Positions 1 through 7,023 of a DNA stretch of 9,293 nt are shown here, piece by piece; position 1 is the stretch's first letter, and every line of letters starts with the position of its first letter. Where the stretch lies: assembly GCA_018399395.1 (NCBI GenBank), contig JAGYOI010000035.1, positions 1-9,293 of the forward strand, written 5' to 3'. Both the position numbers and the translations under genes were made by a program. This DNA comes from Prolixibacteraceae bacterium (lineage in GTDB: Bacteria > Bacteroidota > Bacteroidia > Bacteroidales > Prolixibacteraceae). The notes under the pieces were generated by a model, which had not been told where the DNA came from, did no database searches, and saw only the letters and a program-made list of their open reading frames with translations.

Positions 1-54
1 GGCTATCATCGACACGATGAGGGATAGGCACAAAAAAGAGTTTTTTATGTTCAT
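1..54 (-). CDS. 5' end of a probable exported protein (partial, runs off left edge)
   Basis: Only the first 18 codons are in the window, reading MNIKNSFLCLSLIVSMIA on the minus strand. A lysine at residue 4 followed by a hydrophobic stretch from about residue 7 is what a Sec signal peptide or lipoprotein leader looks like, so the product is probably exported. No cleavage site is visible yet. The ATG at 54-52 is the only ATG after an in-frame TAA seven codons upstream. A TATTTTTG box on the same strand (113-106) lies about 50 bp upstream and fits a Bacteroidota promoter. The gene is divergent from the acetyltransferase at 120. The family cannot be named from so few residues, and a chance ORF cannot be excluded. 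Confidence 0.45.
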   Translation of the reverse strand, partial: MNIKNSFLCLSLIVSMIA

Positions 55-105
55 TTGCGTGTTATTAAAAATTTAGTAATAATTTTATTGCACGATTAAT
101 TGCTT

Positions 106-131
106 CAAAAATAGAAAAAATGGAAATGCAA
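106..131 (-). promoter_or_regulatory. Candidate promoter for the left-edge gene
   Basis: On the minus strand TATTTTTG (113-106) matches the Bacteroidota -7 box TAnnTTTG. A TTG lies at 131-129, but the 15-bp spacing is shorter than the usual 19-21. Transcription would start near 100 and give a leader of about 45 nt before the ATG at 54. The box overlaps the start of the divergent acetyltransferase gene, so the two genes may share control. On the plus strand only a weaker match (TTTG at 54-57, then TAATTTTA at 80-87) is visible for the acetyltransferase. Confidence 0.35.
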
Positions 132-710
132 AAAATTATTATTGACAAAAGTATCGTTTTGAAACCCTTGGAGCTTGATGATACGCAAACCATTTATGAT
201 GCCATTGACGGGAACCGTACTTTTTTGAGACGCTGGCTTTCGTTTGTTGATGTTACAAAAAGTGTGCAGGATACCCGCGCTTTTGTAAAATCGATCGTTG
301 ATGATGCCGAATGGCGTCAAGAGGTTTTTACCATTCGTTATAATGAAGATTTTGCGGGCCTGATTGGGCTCAAGGATATTGATTATCTGAACCACAAAAC
401 TGAAATCGGGTATTGGCTTATTGAGAAAATGACCGGAAAAGGCATTGTTACCATGTCAGTTGAAAAGTTGGTTTCATTTTGTTTCAGAAGGATGAATATG
501 AACCGTATTTGCATTAAATGTGCTGTTAACAATACCCCCAGCAGCAATATCCCAAAACGACTTGGCTTCACCTACGAAGGCATTGAAAGGGCAGGTGAAA
601 GGTATGGCACAAGATATTTCGATTTAGAAGTGTACAGCATGTTAAAGGGTGAATGGGTAGAAGTTGAAGATGAACCCGAATCTTTAGCAAAGCTTCAAAA
701 GTTAAATTAA
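120..710 (+). CDS. GNAT-family N-acetyltransferase (RimJ/RimL type)
   Basis: This 196-residue protein should transfer an acetyl group from acetyl-CoA to an amine. RimJ/RimL relatives act on ribosomal protein N-termini, but many act on other substrates, and the substrate here cannot be told. The single GNAT domain fills residues 5-175. IGYWL (97-101) followed by MTGKGIVT (104-111) is the acetyl-CoA pyrophosphate-binding strand and loop. NNTPSSNIPKRLGF (138-151) is the typical N..S..v..klGF segment of this subfamily, and the last strand is around YFDLEVYSM (166-174). A short acidic tail follows (180-190). The start could be the ATG at 120 or the one at 126; neither has a clear Shine-Dalgarno, only an A-rich leader. 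It appears to be a single-gene unit. The family call is firm and the substrate is unknown. Confidence 0.88.
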   Translation: MEMQKIIIDKSIVLKPLELDDTQTIYDAIDGNRTFLRRWLSFVDVTKSVQDTRAFVKSIVDDAEWRQEVFTIRYNEDFAGLIGLKDIDYLNHKTEIGYWLIEKMTGKGIVTMSVEKLVSFCFRRMNMNRICIKCAVNNTPSSNIPKRLGFTYEGIERAGERYGTRYFDLEVYSMLKGEWVEVEDEPESLAKLQKLN

Positions 711-767
711 TTGATAATTGGCGAACGCTTTCATCTTTAAAGAATTAAAAAAAACTTTTAAAAACAC

Positions 768-799
768 TTGACTTTTACCTATCGTTTACCGTACATTTG
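768..799 (+). promoter_or_regulatory. Promoter with consensus TTG and TAnnTTTG boxes, driving a candidate small RNA
   Basis: TTG at 768-770 and TACATTTG at 792-799 are separated by 21 bp, a good match to the Bacteroidota TTTG/TAnnTTTG promoter. Initiation would be near 803-806. No ORF starts downstream on this strand before the terminator at 871-905, and the next gene (2396-930) is on the other strand. Confidence 0.6.
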
Positions 800-805
800 T
801 ATTGC

Positions 806-905
806 TTAATCAAAACCAGTTTAATTTTCTCTTTTCCAACCACACACCCCAAGCGCACAGCTTAACTTCAGCCGGAAATTCTCTTTTTCCGGCTTTTTTT
901 ATTTT
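806..905 (+). ncRNA. Candidate intergenic small RNA, about 100 nt
   Basis: This stretch lies between a consensus promoter (768-799) and a strong intrinsic terminator (871-905) in the gap between two convergent genes. It has no ATG on the plus strand, so it is not a small protein gene with a standard start. The 5' half is pyrimidine-rich and poorly structured, with a CACACACCCC stretch at 841-850 and one short stem AAGC/GCTT (851-854 with 860-863). The 3' end is the terminator hairpin. An unpaired C-rich stretch followed by a terminator is compatible with a base-pairing regulator, but no target is apparent. It does not show the SRP RNA tetraloop pattern and I do not recognise it as a named family. 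The 5' end is estimated from the promoter box. Confidence 0.45.
871..905 (+). terminator. Intrinsic terminator (GCCGGAAA hairpin)
   Basis: GCCGGAAA (871-878) pairs perfectly with TTTCCGGC (886-893) around a 7-nt loop and is followed by seven T and then ATTTT. The T tract is only on the plus-strand side, so it ends plus-strand transcription: the candidate small RNA, and possibly read-through from the acetyltransferase. It is not an efficient terminator for the minus-strand aminotransferase gene. Confidence 0.85.
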
Positions 906-929
906 CATTGGAAATATCAATAAAACAAA

Positions 930-2396
930 TTAAAAAGTAAATAATTGGTTGATGATGGGGTTTGTTTTACCTTTTTCTGATTTATGACAATATTCATTGG
1001 TTTGGGTGCAAAATTCATAGTCAGCCGACCATTCGTCAATATTATTTACTATCTGCCTGACCCCATCAACAATTGCATATACTTCATTATTGGTTGTTGT
1101 AGGGTGTAACGATAATCTCACCCATCCGGGTTTTAACGACATATCGCCATTGTCTATATGTTTGCTGATTTTTCGTGATATTTTTTGATCAACATGCAAT
1201 AAATAATGACCATATGTGCCGGCACATGAACAACCACCACGGGCCTGTATACCAAAACGATCACTAAGCAGCCGTACCATCAAATTGTGATGAATTCCAT
1301 CGACATAAAATGATATTACAGCCAGCCTGTTTCTGTTTTCGCCAGCCAAAATATTAATGCCAGGGGTGTTTTCCAATCCATTAATAAGAAGGTTAACCAG
1401 TTCTTTTTCGCGTGCTTGTATTTTTTCAGTGCCCATTTGTTCTTTTAGCTGTATGGCAAGTGTTGTTTTAATCGCTTGCAAAAAGCCAGGAGTGCCACCA
1501 TCTTCCCTTATTTCAATATCAGAAACATAACGGTGTTCCCCCCATGGATTTGTCCAGTTAACAGTACCCCCACCAGGATGATCGGGAATTCGGTTTTTAT
1601 ATAAGCTTTTATGAAATATCAAAACACCCGAGCTCCCCGGGCCTCCCAGGAATTTATGGGGAGAAAAGAATATAGCATCAAGCGATTGCTTCGGATTTTC
1701 GGGGTGCATGTTAATGTTTACATAAGGCGCAGAGGCAGCAAAATCCACAAAGCAATAACCGTTATATTCATGCATAATTTCAGCAAGCTCGCGGTATGGT
1801 GTTTTAATACCGGTAACATTTGAGCAAGCCGAAAATGAGCCAATAAGCATTTTTCTGTTTTTATGTTTCTCAATTTCGGTGCGTAAGTTTCCAGGGTTTA
1901 CCCCGAGGTTTTCGTCTGGTGGTATAATTACTACATCAGCAATACTCTCAATCCATGGAGTTTGATTGCTGTGATGTTCCATATGTGTGATAAAAACTAC
2001 CGGACGGTCTTTTTCCCTAATTATACACCTGTTTTGCAATTTTTCAGGTAAACGTAACCCCAAAATACGTTGGAATTTTGCAAGTACTGAAGTCATTCCA
2101 AAACCGGCTGTTATAATTACATCATCATCCCCGGCATTAACATGCATTTTAATTTTATTGTGGGCATGTTTATAAGCATTGGTCATTATTTCACCTGTGG
2201 CACTTGCTTCTGAATGGGTATTGGCAACCAAGGGGCCAAAATCGTATGTTAATTTTTGTTCAATAGGTTGATACAGCCTCCCACTGGCAATCCAATCGGC
2301 ATACACCATTTTTTTCTTCCCAAAAGGAGTTTCAATTTCGTGGTTATATCCAACGATATTCTCTCTAAAAGCTTTGAAGTAAGACTCTGTTCCCAT
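930..2396 (-). CDS. Class V aminotransferase, cysteine desulfurase/selenocysteine lyase-like PLP enzyme
   Basis: This 488-residue fold-type I PLP enzyme belongs to the class V family. The PLP lysine is K248 in SPHKFLGGPG, the pyridine-nitrogen aspartate is D218 in VDFAA, and HMEHHSNQTPW (138-148) matches the EHHaN segment of SufS/CsdA enzymes, whose His stacks on the cofactor. RGGCSCAG (386-393) lines up with the RTGHHCA loop of SufS, placing C391 at the catalytic, persulfide-forming cysteine. C389 makes an extra CxC. The protein is about 80 residues longer than SufS; its C-terminal tail (455-488) is polar and has two more cysteines, C463 and C470. The glutamine usual in VDGAQ is replaced here. 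I infer sulfur or selenium release from cysteine or a related substrate, but this longer subgroup is poorly characterised. No suf or isc genes are adjacent. The gene stands alone, and no clear promoter box is visible upstream. Confidence 0.82.
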   Translation of the reverse strand: MGTESYFKAFRENIVGYNHEIETPFGKKKMVYADWIASGRLYQPIEQKLTYDFGPLVANTHSEASATGEIMTNAYKHAHNKIKMHVNAGDDDVIITAGFGMTSVLAKFQRILGLRLPEKLQNRCIIREKDRPVVFITHMEHHSNQTPWIESIADVVIIPPDENLGVNPGNLRTEIEKHKNRKMLIGSFSACSNVTGIKTPYRELAEIMHEYNGYCFVDFAASAPYVNINMHPENPKQSLDAIFFSPHKFLGGPGSSGVLIFHKSLYKNRIPDHPGGGTVNWTNPWGEHRYVSDIEIREDGGTPGFLQAIKTTLAIQLKEQMGTEKIQAREKELVNLLINGLENTPGINILAGENRNRLAVISFYVDGIHHNLMVRLLSDRFGIQARGGCSCAGTYGHYLLHVDQKISRKISKHIDNGDMSLKPGWVRLSLHPTTTNNEVYAIVDGVRQIVNNIDEWSADYEFCTQTNEYCHKSEKGKTNPIINQLFTF

Positions 2397-2539
2397 AGAA
2401 ACATCTTTAGGTTTGTAAGTATTAAAAACCAGTCGGTTAATTGTATCAGATTTTATTTATAAAATAAGATGAATGTATTTAAATGGGACATGATATTAAT
2501 CAAGAAATAAAGTGCTATTAACACCTTTTTTCTGGTTAT

Positions 2540-2752
2540 CTATATAACCTTTACTTTTACATCAAAAATTTCAACAACATCCCCTTTACGGAGTTTAGCC
2601 CGTTTTCGGTATTCTGGTTCTTCATTCCGAACAACTTCACCATTTTCGACAAATATTTTGGCCTGTGCCCCGCTTTCGGCTATTTGCAAAAGTTTCAAAA
2701 GCTTAATCAGCTCAATATATTCGGTTTCTAATTCAAATTCAATTTCTTGCAT
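2540..2752 (-). CDS. Small S4-domain RNA-binding protein (YbcJ/YaaA-like)
   Basis: The product is 70 residues long and is essentially one S4 domain. EYIELIKLLKLLQIAESGAQ (residues 11-30) is the two-helix start typical of YbcJ-like proteins, followed by AKIFVENGEV and a basic turn (KRAKLRKGDVVEIF, 50-63) that forms the RNA-contacting face. The family is thought to bind structured RNA such as rRNA, but its exact role is unsettled. The ATG at 2752 is only 4 nt after the stop of the MmcQ/YjbR gene, so the two genes are very likely co-transcribed and perhaps translationally coupled. No strong terminator follows the TAG at 2542-2540; only a weak bulged hairpin is visible near 2509-2528. Confidence 0.85.
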   Translation of the reverse strand: MQEIEFELETEYIELIKLLKLLQIAESGAQAKIFVENGEVVRNEEPEYRKRAKLRKGDVVEIFDVKVKVI

Positions 2753-2756
2753 TTTT

Positions 2757-3107
2757 TTATTGATTTAGTTCTGCCTGCATCTTTTTGGGCAGGCTTTTAA
2801 CAACGAGTTCGTACGAGTGGTCAATCCAGTTTTCCACGAAGATATCGGGTACAGTTCCGTCAATTTTAATGGTATTCCAATGCTTTTTATTCATGTGAAA
2901 CCCTGGTGTTACATATGGATACCTCTCACGAAGTTCGATAGCAGTTTGGGGGTCGCATTTTACATTAACCCACAAATCTTCTTCAAGGTCTGTGAGGGCA
3001 AACATCTTGTTCATCACCTTAAATACCAGTGATGTTTCATCAAAGGGGAAGTCTTCGGTTGCACCTTTTTTCGATAAGCAATAATTTCTGAGCGATTCAA
3101 TGTTCAT
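2757..3107 (-). CDS. MmcQ/YjbR family protein
   Basis: This 116-residue single-domain protein is of typical MmcQ/YjbR length. Recognisable parts are the N-terminal helix with KKGATEDFPFD (13-23), the strand VFKVMNKMFAL (28-38), WVNVKCDP (46-53), and YVTPGFHMNKKHWNTIKID (65-83) with the family's conserved PGyHmnKkHWntv signature. The fold resembles the CyaY-like double-wing DNA-binding fold, which is why databases call it DNA-binding, but a biological function is not established. It is the first gene of a two-gene unit with the S4 protein. A TATTTTTG box lies about 16 bp upstream of the ATG, so it is transcribed independently of the sdh operon further upstream. Confidence 0.88.
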   Translation of the reverse strand: MNIESLRNYCLSKKGATEDFPFDETSLVFKVMNKMFALTDLEEDLWVNVKCDPQTAIELRERYPYVTPGFHMNKKHWNTIKIDGTVPDIFVENWIDHSYELVVKSLPKKMQAELNQ

Positions 3108-3123
3108 TGATGATGATTTTCTT

Positions 3124-3150
3124 CAAAAATAAGAATAATAAGAAAGCAAA
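3124..3150 (-). promoter_or_regulatory. Candidate promoter for the mmcQ-like/S4 unit
   Basis: TATTTTTG (3131-3124, minus) matches the TAnnTTTG box. TTTG at 3150-3147 could be the upstream element, but the spacing of 15 bp is short. The predicted start, near 3118, gives a leader of roughly ten bases before the ATG at 3107. It lies just past the sdhB terminator, which fits a separate transcription unit. Confidence 0.45.
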
Positions 3151-3178
3151 TTTAAGCTGTATTCATCGAAATTTTATC

Positions 3179-3216
3179 AAAAAAAACCGTCTCTCAATGA
3201 AGAAAAGACGGTTTTT
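3179..3216 (-). terminator. Intrinsic terminator of the sdhCAB operon
   Basis: Read on the minus strand, AAAAACCGTC (3216-3207) pairs perfectly with GACGGTTTTT (3191-3182) around a 15-nt loop, and a run of eight T ends at 3179. It begins 24 bp after the sdhB stop codon. The AT-rich outer stem also leaves a T run on the plus-strand side, but no gene reads into it from there. Confidence 0.82.
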
Positions 3217-3240
3217 GTATCGTAGAATGTTAACGGTTAA

Positions 3241-4002
3241 CTATTCAGAGAACTTTGCTGTAAGGTACTCACGGTTCAGGCGCGCGATATGCGAAATGCT
3301 GATTGATTTTGGGCATTCCAGTTCGCAGGCACCAGTGTTGGTACATCCGCCAAAGCCGAGTTCGTCCATTTTTGCCACCATGTTGCGGGCGCGGCGCTTG
3401 GCTTCAACTTTACCTTGTGGCAATTTGGCCAGTTGCGAAACTTTTGCAGCTACAAACAACATAGCCGATGAATTTTTGCAGGTAGCCACACAAGCACCAC
3501 AGCCAATGCACGAAGCCGCATCCATGGCTTCTTCGGCATCATCGTACCCAATAGGTATGGCATTCCCATCGGGGATACCACCGGTATTAACCGATACAAA
3601 ACCTCCGGCATGTTGTATTTGCTCAAAAGCCGTGCGATCAACGATCAAGTCCTTAATAACCGGAAACGAACCTGCCCGCCATGGCTCAATAGTGATGGTA
3701 TCACCTTCGTTGAACTTGCGCATGTGCAACTGACAGGTTGTAATCTCGCGGTCGGGCCCGTGGGCACGGCCGTTGATATACAAACTGCACATACCACAAA
3801 TACCTTCGCGGCAATCGTGGTCAAACGCGATGGGGTCTTTACCATCGCGGATGAGTTTATCATTCAGTATGTCGAGCATTTCAAGGAATGAACTTCCCTG
3901 CGAGATGTCTTCAATCTCGTAAGTTTCGAAGCGTCCCTTTTCTTTCGGACTGTTTTGCCTCCAAACTTTGATGTATAATTTATTTAATATTTTATCTGCC
4001 AT
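3241..4002 (-). CDS. sdhB: Succinate dehydrogenase/fumarate reductase iron-sulfur subunit
   Basis: This 253-residue electron-transfer subunit links the flavoprotein SdhA to the membrane cytochrome SdhC. The N-terminal ferredoxin-like domain binds a [2Fe-2S] cluster through C64, C69, C72 ([10 protein letters not shown]) and C90. The C-terminal domain has [11 protein letters not shown], where C165, C168 and C171 with C230 hold the [4Fe-4S] cluster, and C175 with C220 and C226 ([11 protein letters not shown]) hold the [3Fe-4S] cluster. All expected cysteines are present. It is the last gene of sdhCAB, 66 bp after sdhA. That gap contains a double hairpin, and a GGAGG follows the hairpin 15 nt before the ATG at 4002. 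Whether the complex runs as succinate dehydrogenase or fumarate reductase cannot be read from the sequence. Confidence 0.96.
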   Translation of the reverse strand: MADKILNKLYIKVWRQNSPKEKGRFETYEIEDISQGSSFLEMLDILNDKLIRDGKDPIAFDHDCREGICGMCSLYINGRAHGPDREITTCQLHMRKFNEGDTITIEPWRAGSFPVIKDLIVDRTAFEQIQHAGGFVSVNTGGIPDGNAIPIGYDDAEEAMDAASCIGCGACVATCKNSSAMLFVAAKVSQLAKLPQGKVEAKRRARNMVAKMDELGFGGCTNTGACELECPKSISISHIARLNREYLTAKFSE

Positions 4003-4017
4003 TACTTTAGATTTTAT

Positions 4018-4022
4018 CCTCC
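4018..4022 (-). promoter_or_regulatory. Possible Shine-Dalgarno GGAGG for sdhB
   Basis: GGAGG on the minus strand lies 15 nt before the sdhB ATG, farther than ideal, and directly abuts the 3' arm of the GAATTCCT/AGGAATTC hairpin. Shine-Dalgarno sequences are generally weak or absent in this phylum and are not seen before sdhA or sdhC, so its use is uncertain. Confidence 0.35.
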
Positions 4023-4067
4023 GAATTCCTTATTGAGCAGGAATTCCCCCCTTTAGGGGGCAGGGGG
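4023..4067 (-). repeat. GC-rich double-hairpin element (REP-like) in the sdhA-sdhB gap
   Basis: In the transcript direction the element starts one base after the sdhA stop codon. Two runs of five C (4067-4063 and 4060-4056) are followed by a run of six G (4051-4046); either C run can pair with the G run, so two hairpins compete. Next, GAATTCCT (4046-4039) pairs perfectly with AGGAATTC (4030-4023) across an 8-nt loop. Elements of the type CCCCCTnnCCCCCTAAAGGGGG are, from memory, frequent between genes in Bacteroidota genomes, so this looks like an interspersed palindromic repeat. There is no T tract, so it is not an ordinary terminator. It may affect mRNA stability or the ratio of SdhA to SdhB. 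Confidence 0.55.
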
Positions 4068-4068
4068 T

Positions 4069-6009
4069 TTATTTATAACTACGTTGAGTCAACTTAACAT
4101 TTTCGAAAACAAGATCTTCTTTGTTCAGGACAGGGTCTTTGTCTTCGCCTTTATGTTCCCAGCACGATACGTAGGTGTAGTTTTTGTCGTCACGTTTTGC
4201 TTCACCTTCGTCAGTAGCAGATTCATCGCGGAAATGTCCGCCGCATGATTCGTTGCGGTCGAGCGCATCCTGGGCCATCAAAATACCCATTTCGATGGCA
4301 TCGGCTACGCGTCCGGCCTTCTCAAGTTCGGGGTTCAGATTGTTCATCTCACCCGGAACGAGCACATCTTTCCAGAATTCTTCCTTCAGTTTCTTAATGC
4401 CGTCGATAGCTTTTTGCAGCCCCTCGGCATTACGGCTCATTCCCACGTAGTCCCACATATAGTGGCCAAGTTGCTTATGGAAATAGTCAACCGGTTTTGT
4501 TCCTTTTATATTGAAAAGTTTTTCAAGACGTCCGGTAACGGCTTTTTCAGCTTCCTTAAACTCAGGGGCATCAGTGTCGATTTTTGGAGTCATAATTTCA
4601 TCGGCCAAATAATCGCCAATGGTATATGGAAGCACGAAATATCCGTCGGCCAGTCCCTGCATCAATGCTGAAGCACCCAGGCGGTTTGCACCGTGGTCGC
4701 TGAAATTGGCCTCGCCAATAGCATACAACCCGGGGATGTTGGTCATCAGGTTGTAATCAACCCAAAGTCCGCCCATCGAGTAGTGGATAGCCGGATAAAT
4801 CATCATCGGCTCTTTGTATGGGTCGGTATCGGTAATCTTCTCGTACATCTGGAAAAGGTTACCATAGCGGGCTTTAATTACATCGATACCCAGGCGTTCG
4901 ATAGAATACTTAAAATCGAGATAAACCGCTTTTCCGGTGTTGTTAACACCAAAGCCTGCGTCGCAACGCTCTTTTGCTGCACGCGAAGCTACATCGCGGG
5001 GCACTAAGTTACCATAGCTCGGGTAACGGCGCTCAAGGTAGAAGTCGCGGTCTTCTTCGGGTATATCGTTCGGGCCAATTTCCCCCTTTTGGAGTTTTTC
5101 GGCATCTTCTTTTTTCTTTGGAACCCAAACACGGCCATCGTTACGCAACGATTCCGACATCAGGGTCAGTTTTGATTGCTGGTCGCCATGAACGGGGATA
5201 CAGGTTGGGTGGATTTGCACAAAGCAAGGGTTCCCGAACCACGCGCCTTTTTTGTAGCATTGCCATGCCGCCGAGCCGTTACAGCCCATAGCGTTGGTCG
5301 AAAGGAAGAATACGTTTCCGTAACCGCCTGTAGCAACAACCACTGCATGTGCGCCATGACTTTTAACATCGCCGGTAACCATGTCGCGGGTAACAATACC
5401 CCGTGCTTTACCGTCTTTAACAACCACATCCAGCATTTCGTGACGGGTGTACATTTTTACCGAACCTTTGGCAATCTGTCGGTTCAGCGCACTGTATGCA
5501 CCCAACAACAATTGCTGACCAGTTTGCCCGCGGGCATAAAACGTACGGCTTACCAACACCCCGCCAAACGAACGGTTGGCAAGTGTGCCCCCGTATTCGC
5601 GTGCAAATGGCACGCCTTGTGCCACACACTGGTCGATAATAAGTGGCGATACTTCGGCCAAACGGTACACGTTGGCTTCGCGTGAACGGTAGTCGCCACC
5701 TTTTATGGTATCGTGAAACAGGCGGAAAACCGAGTCGTTATCGTTTTGATAGTTCTTTGCAGCGTTGATACCACCCTGTGCGGCAATCGAGTGCGCACGG
5801 CGTGGGCTGTCCTGATAGCAAAATGCTTTTACATTGTACCCCAGTTCTCCGAGCGATGCAGCAGCCGATGCGCCGGCAAGGCCGGTACCTACTACTATAA
5901 CATCTAATTTTCGTTTGTTCGCAGGACTAACAACTTTAATGTCAGATTTATGCTTTGACCATTTCTCAGCCAAAGGCCCCTGCGGTATTTTATTTTCAAT
6001 TTTACTCAT
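4069..6009 (-). CDS. sdhA: Succinate dehydrogenase/fumarate reductase flavoprotein subunit
   Basis: This 646-residue catalytic subunit carries FAD and oxidises succinate to fumarate, or the reverse, on the cytoplasmic side of the membrane. The Rossmann FAD motif is [12 protein letters not shown] (39-50). H73 in AHSIAAQGG is the histidine that binds FAD covalently. Substrate and catalytic residues typical of the family are present: H267 (QIHPT), R338 (VPRDVASR), H409 (HYSMGG) and R443 ([10 protein letters not shown]). The C-terminal helical domain runs from about 485, with CGGHFRDE near 589-596. Length and motifs match the Bacillus-type and epsilonproteobacterial-type enzymes that pair with a single five-helix cytochrome b. 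It starts 18 bp after the sdhC stop and has no obvious Shine-Dalgarno. No odd residues were noticed. Confidence 0.96.
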   Translation of the reverse strand: MSKIENKIPQGPLAEKWSKHKSDIKVVSPANKRKLDVIVVGTGLAGASAAASLGELGYNVKAFCYQDSPRRAHSIAAQGGINAAKNYQNDNDSVFRLFHDTIKGGDYRSREANVYRLAEVSPLIIDQCVAQGVPFAREYGGTLANRSFGGVLVSRTFYARGQTGQQLLLGAYSALNRQIAKGSVKMYTRHEMLDVVVKDGKARGIVTRDMVTGDVKSHGAHAVVVATGGYGNVFFLSTNAMGCNGSAAWQCYKKGAWFGNPCFVQIHPTCIPVHGDQQSKLTLMSESLRNDGRVWVPKKKEDAEKLQKGEIGPNDIPEEDRDFYLERRYPSYGNLVPRDVASRAAKERCDAGFGVNNTGKAVYLDFKYSIERLGIDVIKARYGNLFQMYEKITDTDPYKEPMMIYPAIHYSMGGLWVDYNLMTNIPGLYAIGEANFSDHGANRLGASALMQGLADGYFVLPYTIGDYLADEIMTPKIDTDAPEFKEAEKAVTGRLEKLFNIKGTKPVDYFHKQLGHYMWDYVGMSRNAEGLQKAIDGIKKLKEEFWKDVLVPGEMNNLNPELEKAGRVADAIEMGILMAQDALDRNESCGGHFRDESATDEGEAKRDDKNYTYVSCWEHKGEDKDPVLNKEDLVFENVKLTQRSYK

Positions 6010-6027
6010 AACTGTTGTTTAATCCGA

Positions 6028-6729
6028 TTAAAATTTAATCATGAAATAGAGAGGAATCACACTGAACCCGATGGCAAAAATCCATCCGATTATGTTGGCC
6101 AGCACGTAAAAACGTTTTCTCCAAATCTGGTTGTTCAAACCAATAGTTTGGAAAGCTGACCAAAAGCCGTGAGTGACATGAAGCCCAAGCAAAATACCCC
6201 CCGCGATGTAAATCAGGCAGTAAACAATACTCTCTTTAAACAGGGTAGAAACCAACAGATAGGCATTTTCCATTTCGGTAGGGATACCGCCTTGCATCAC
6301 TGTAATGTGCTCTAACAGGGGGTCGCCTACAATTTTAATTTTCCACCAGAAGTTGAAAAGGTGAAGTCCTAAGAATACCAGCACAAGTCCCCCGAGAATA
6401 AACATGTTTCTCGATGCCCATGTGCTGTTGACCGACTGGATGGCTTTGTTGTAGCCTACAGGACGGGCGCGCATGTTTTGGATGGTTATACCAACCGACC
6501 ATACAATGTGAACCAGGAACCCTAATGCCAGAACAGGTTCCATCACTTTAATTAACGGATTTGTCGCCATAAAATTGGCCGCGATGTTGAATAAATCTCC
6601 ACTGTCGTCAAATATCAATAGCAAGTTAATTGACATGTGAACGATGATAAAAGTAATCAGGAATAAGCCTGTAATACTCATGAAGAATTTACGGCCGATA
6701 GAAGCGCTCAAAAAACTTCCTTTGCTCAT
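6028..6729 (-). CDS. sdhC: Succinate dehydrogenase/fumarate reductase cytochrome b subunit (b558 family)
   Basis: This 233-residue membrane anchor passes electrons between SdhB and menaquinone. Five hydrophobic segments are visible, at about residues 15-37, 64-84, 107-127, 166-188 and 207-229, as expected for the single-subunit type found in Bacillus and Bacteroidota (type B). Histidines in or near the helices, H31, H74, H123, H184 and H187, include the candidate ligands of two b hemes. The LHVTHGFWSAFQTIG segment (183-197) is characteristic of the b558 family. It is the first gene of the operon, with a consensus promoter about 55-85 bp upstream. Two-heme, menaquinone-linked enzymes can run in either direction; the host would likely use it for fumarate respiration, for oxidation, or for both. 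Confidence 0.95.
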   Translation of the reverse strand: MSKGSFLSASIGRKFFMSITGLFLITFIIVHMSINLLLIFDDSGDLFNIAANFMATNPLIKVMEPVLALGFLVHIVWSVGITIQNMRARPVGYNKAIQSVNSTWASRNMFILGGLVLVFLGLHLFNFWWKIKIVGDPLLEHITVMQGGIPTEMENAYLLVSTLFKESIVYCLIYIAGGILLGLHVTHGFWSAFQTIGLNNQIWRKRFYVLANIIGWIFAIGFSVIPLYFMIKF

Positions 6730-6782
6730 AAGTAAATAGTTTATTGTTATTTAAGCTTTTATATAAATACATGAAATGAACA

Positions 6783-6813
6783 CAAAAGTAGGTTTTATGG
6801 GCATTCAACACAA
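6783..6813 (-). promoter_or_regulatory. Promoter of the sdhCAB operon
   Basis: On the minus strand TTG (6813-6811), a 20-bp spacer, and TACTTTTG (6790-6783) match the Bacteroidota promoter closely. Transcription would start near 6777, leaving a leader of about 45-50 nt before the sdhC ATG at 6729. No riboswitch-like structure is evident in that leader. Confidence 0.65.
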
Positions 6814-7023
6814 TTTTTTGAAGCGTAAAACTCCTTATTTATAATTAATCTTAAAACATCTGGTGCAAATTTTCGATAAAACACATCTTATGATCTGACA
6901 TACATATAGTAACGAGGTTTTTAGATATGTTAATTTCGTGTAATGTTTTATCTATTGTCTTTTATCTAACCTTCTATTGATATATGTTATACAATTGAAA
7001 CTATGCCGGGCTTAACAAGTTTT
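6814..7023. other. AT-rich intergenic stretch without genes
   Basis: No coding sequence of note was found on either strand. The only structure seen is a perfect 9-bp inverted repeat, GATAAAACA (6875-6883) and TGTTTTATC (6944-6952), 60 bp apart, with a related TTTTATCTA repeated at 6946-6954 and again just after. In such AT-rich DNA this may be chance. No intrinsic terminator was found. Confidence 0.5.

Noticed and set aside
105..395. Minus-strand ORF overlapping the acetyltransferase
   Set aside because: Antisense to a well-supported GNAT domain; no recognisable motif.
806..905. SRP (4.5S) RNA or another named housekeeping RNA
   Set aside because: The conserved SRP hairpin signature is absent and the 5' part is largely unstructured, so it is left as an unnamed candidate.
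2509..2528. Terminator after the S4 gene
   Set aside because: The stem is six base pairs with a bulge, mostly A-T, followed by an interrupted T tract; too weak to call.
3107..3733. 208-codon plus-strand ORF over sdhB
   Set aside because: Antisense to a clear iron-sulfur protein with all cluster cysteines; its translation is Ser/Ala/Pro-rich and matches nothing recognised.
4056..4067. G-quadruplex in the sdhA-sdhB gap
   Set aside because: Only two runs of G are present on one strand; four are needed for an intramolecular quadruplex.
5176..5685. 169-codon plus-strand ORF over sdhA
   Set aside because: Antisense shadow of the FAD-binding part of sdhA; no recognisable motifs and no promoter.
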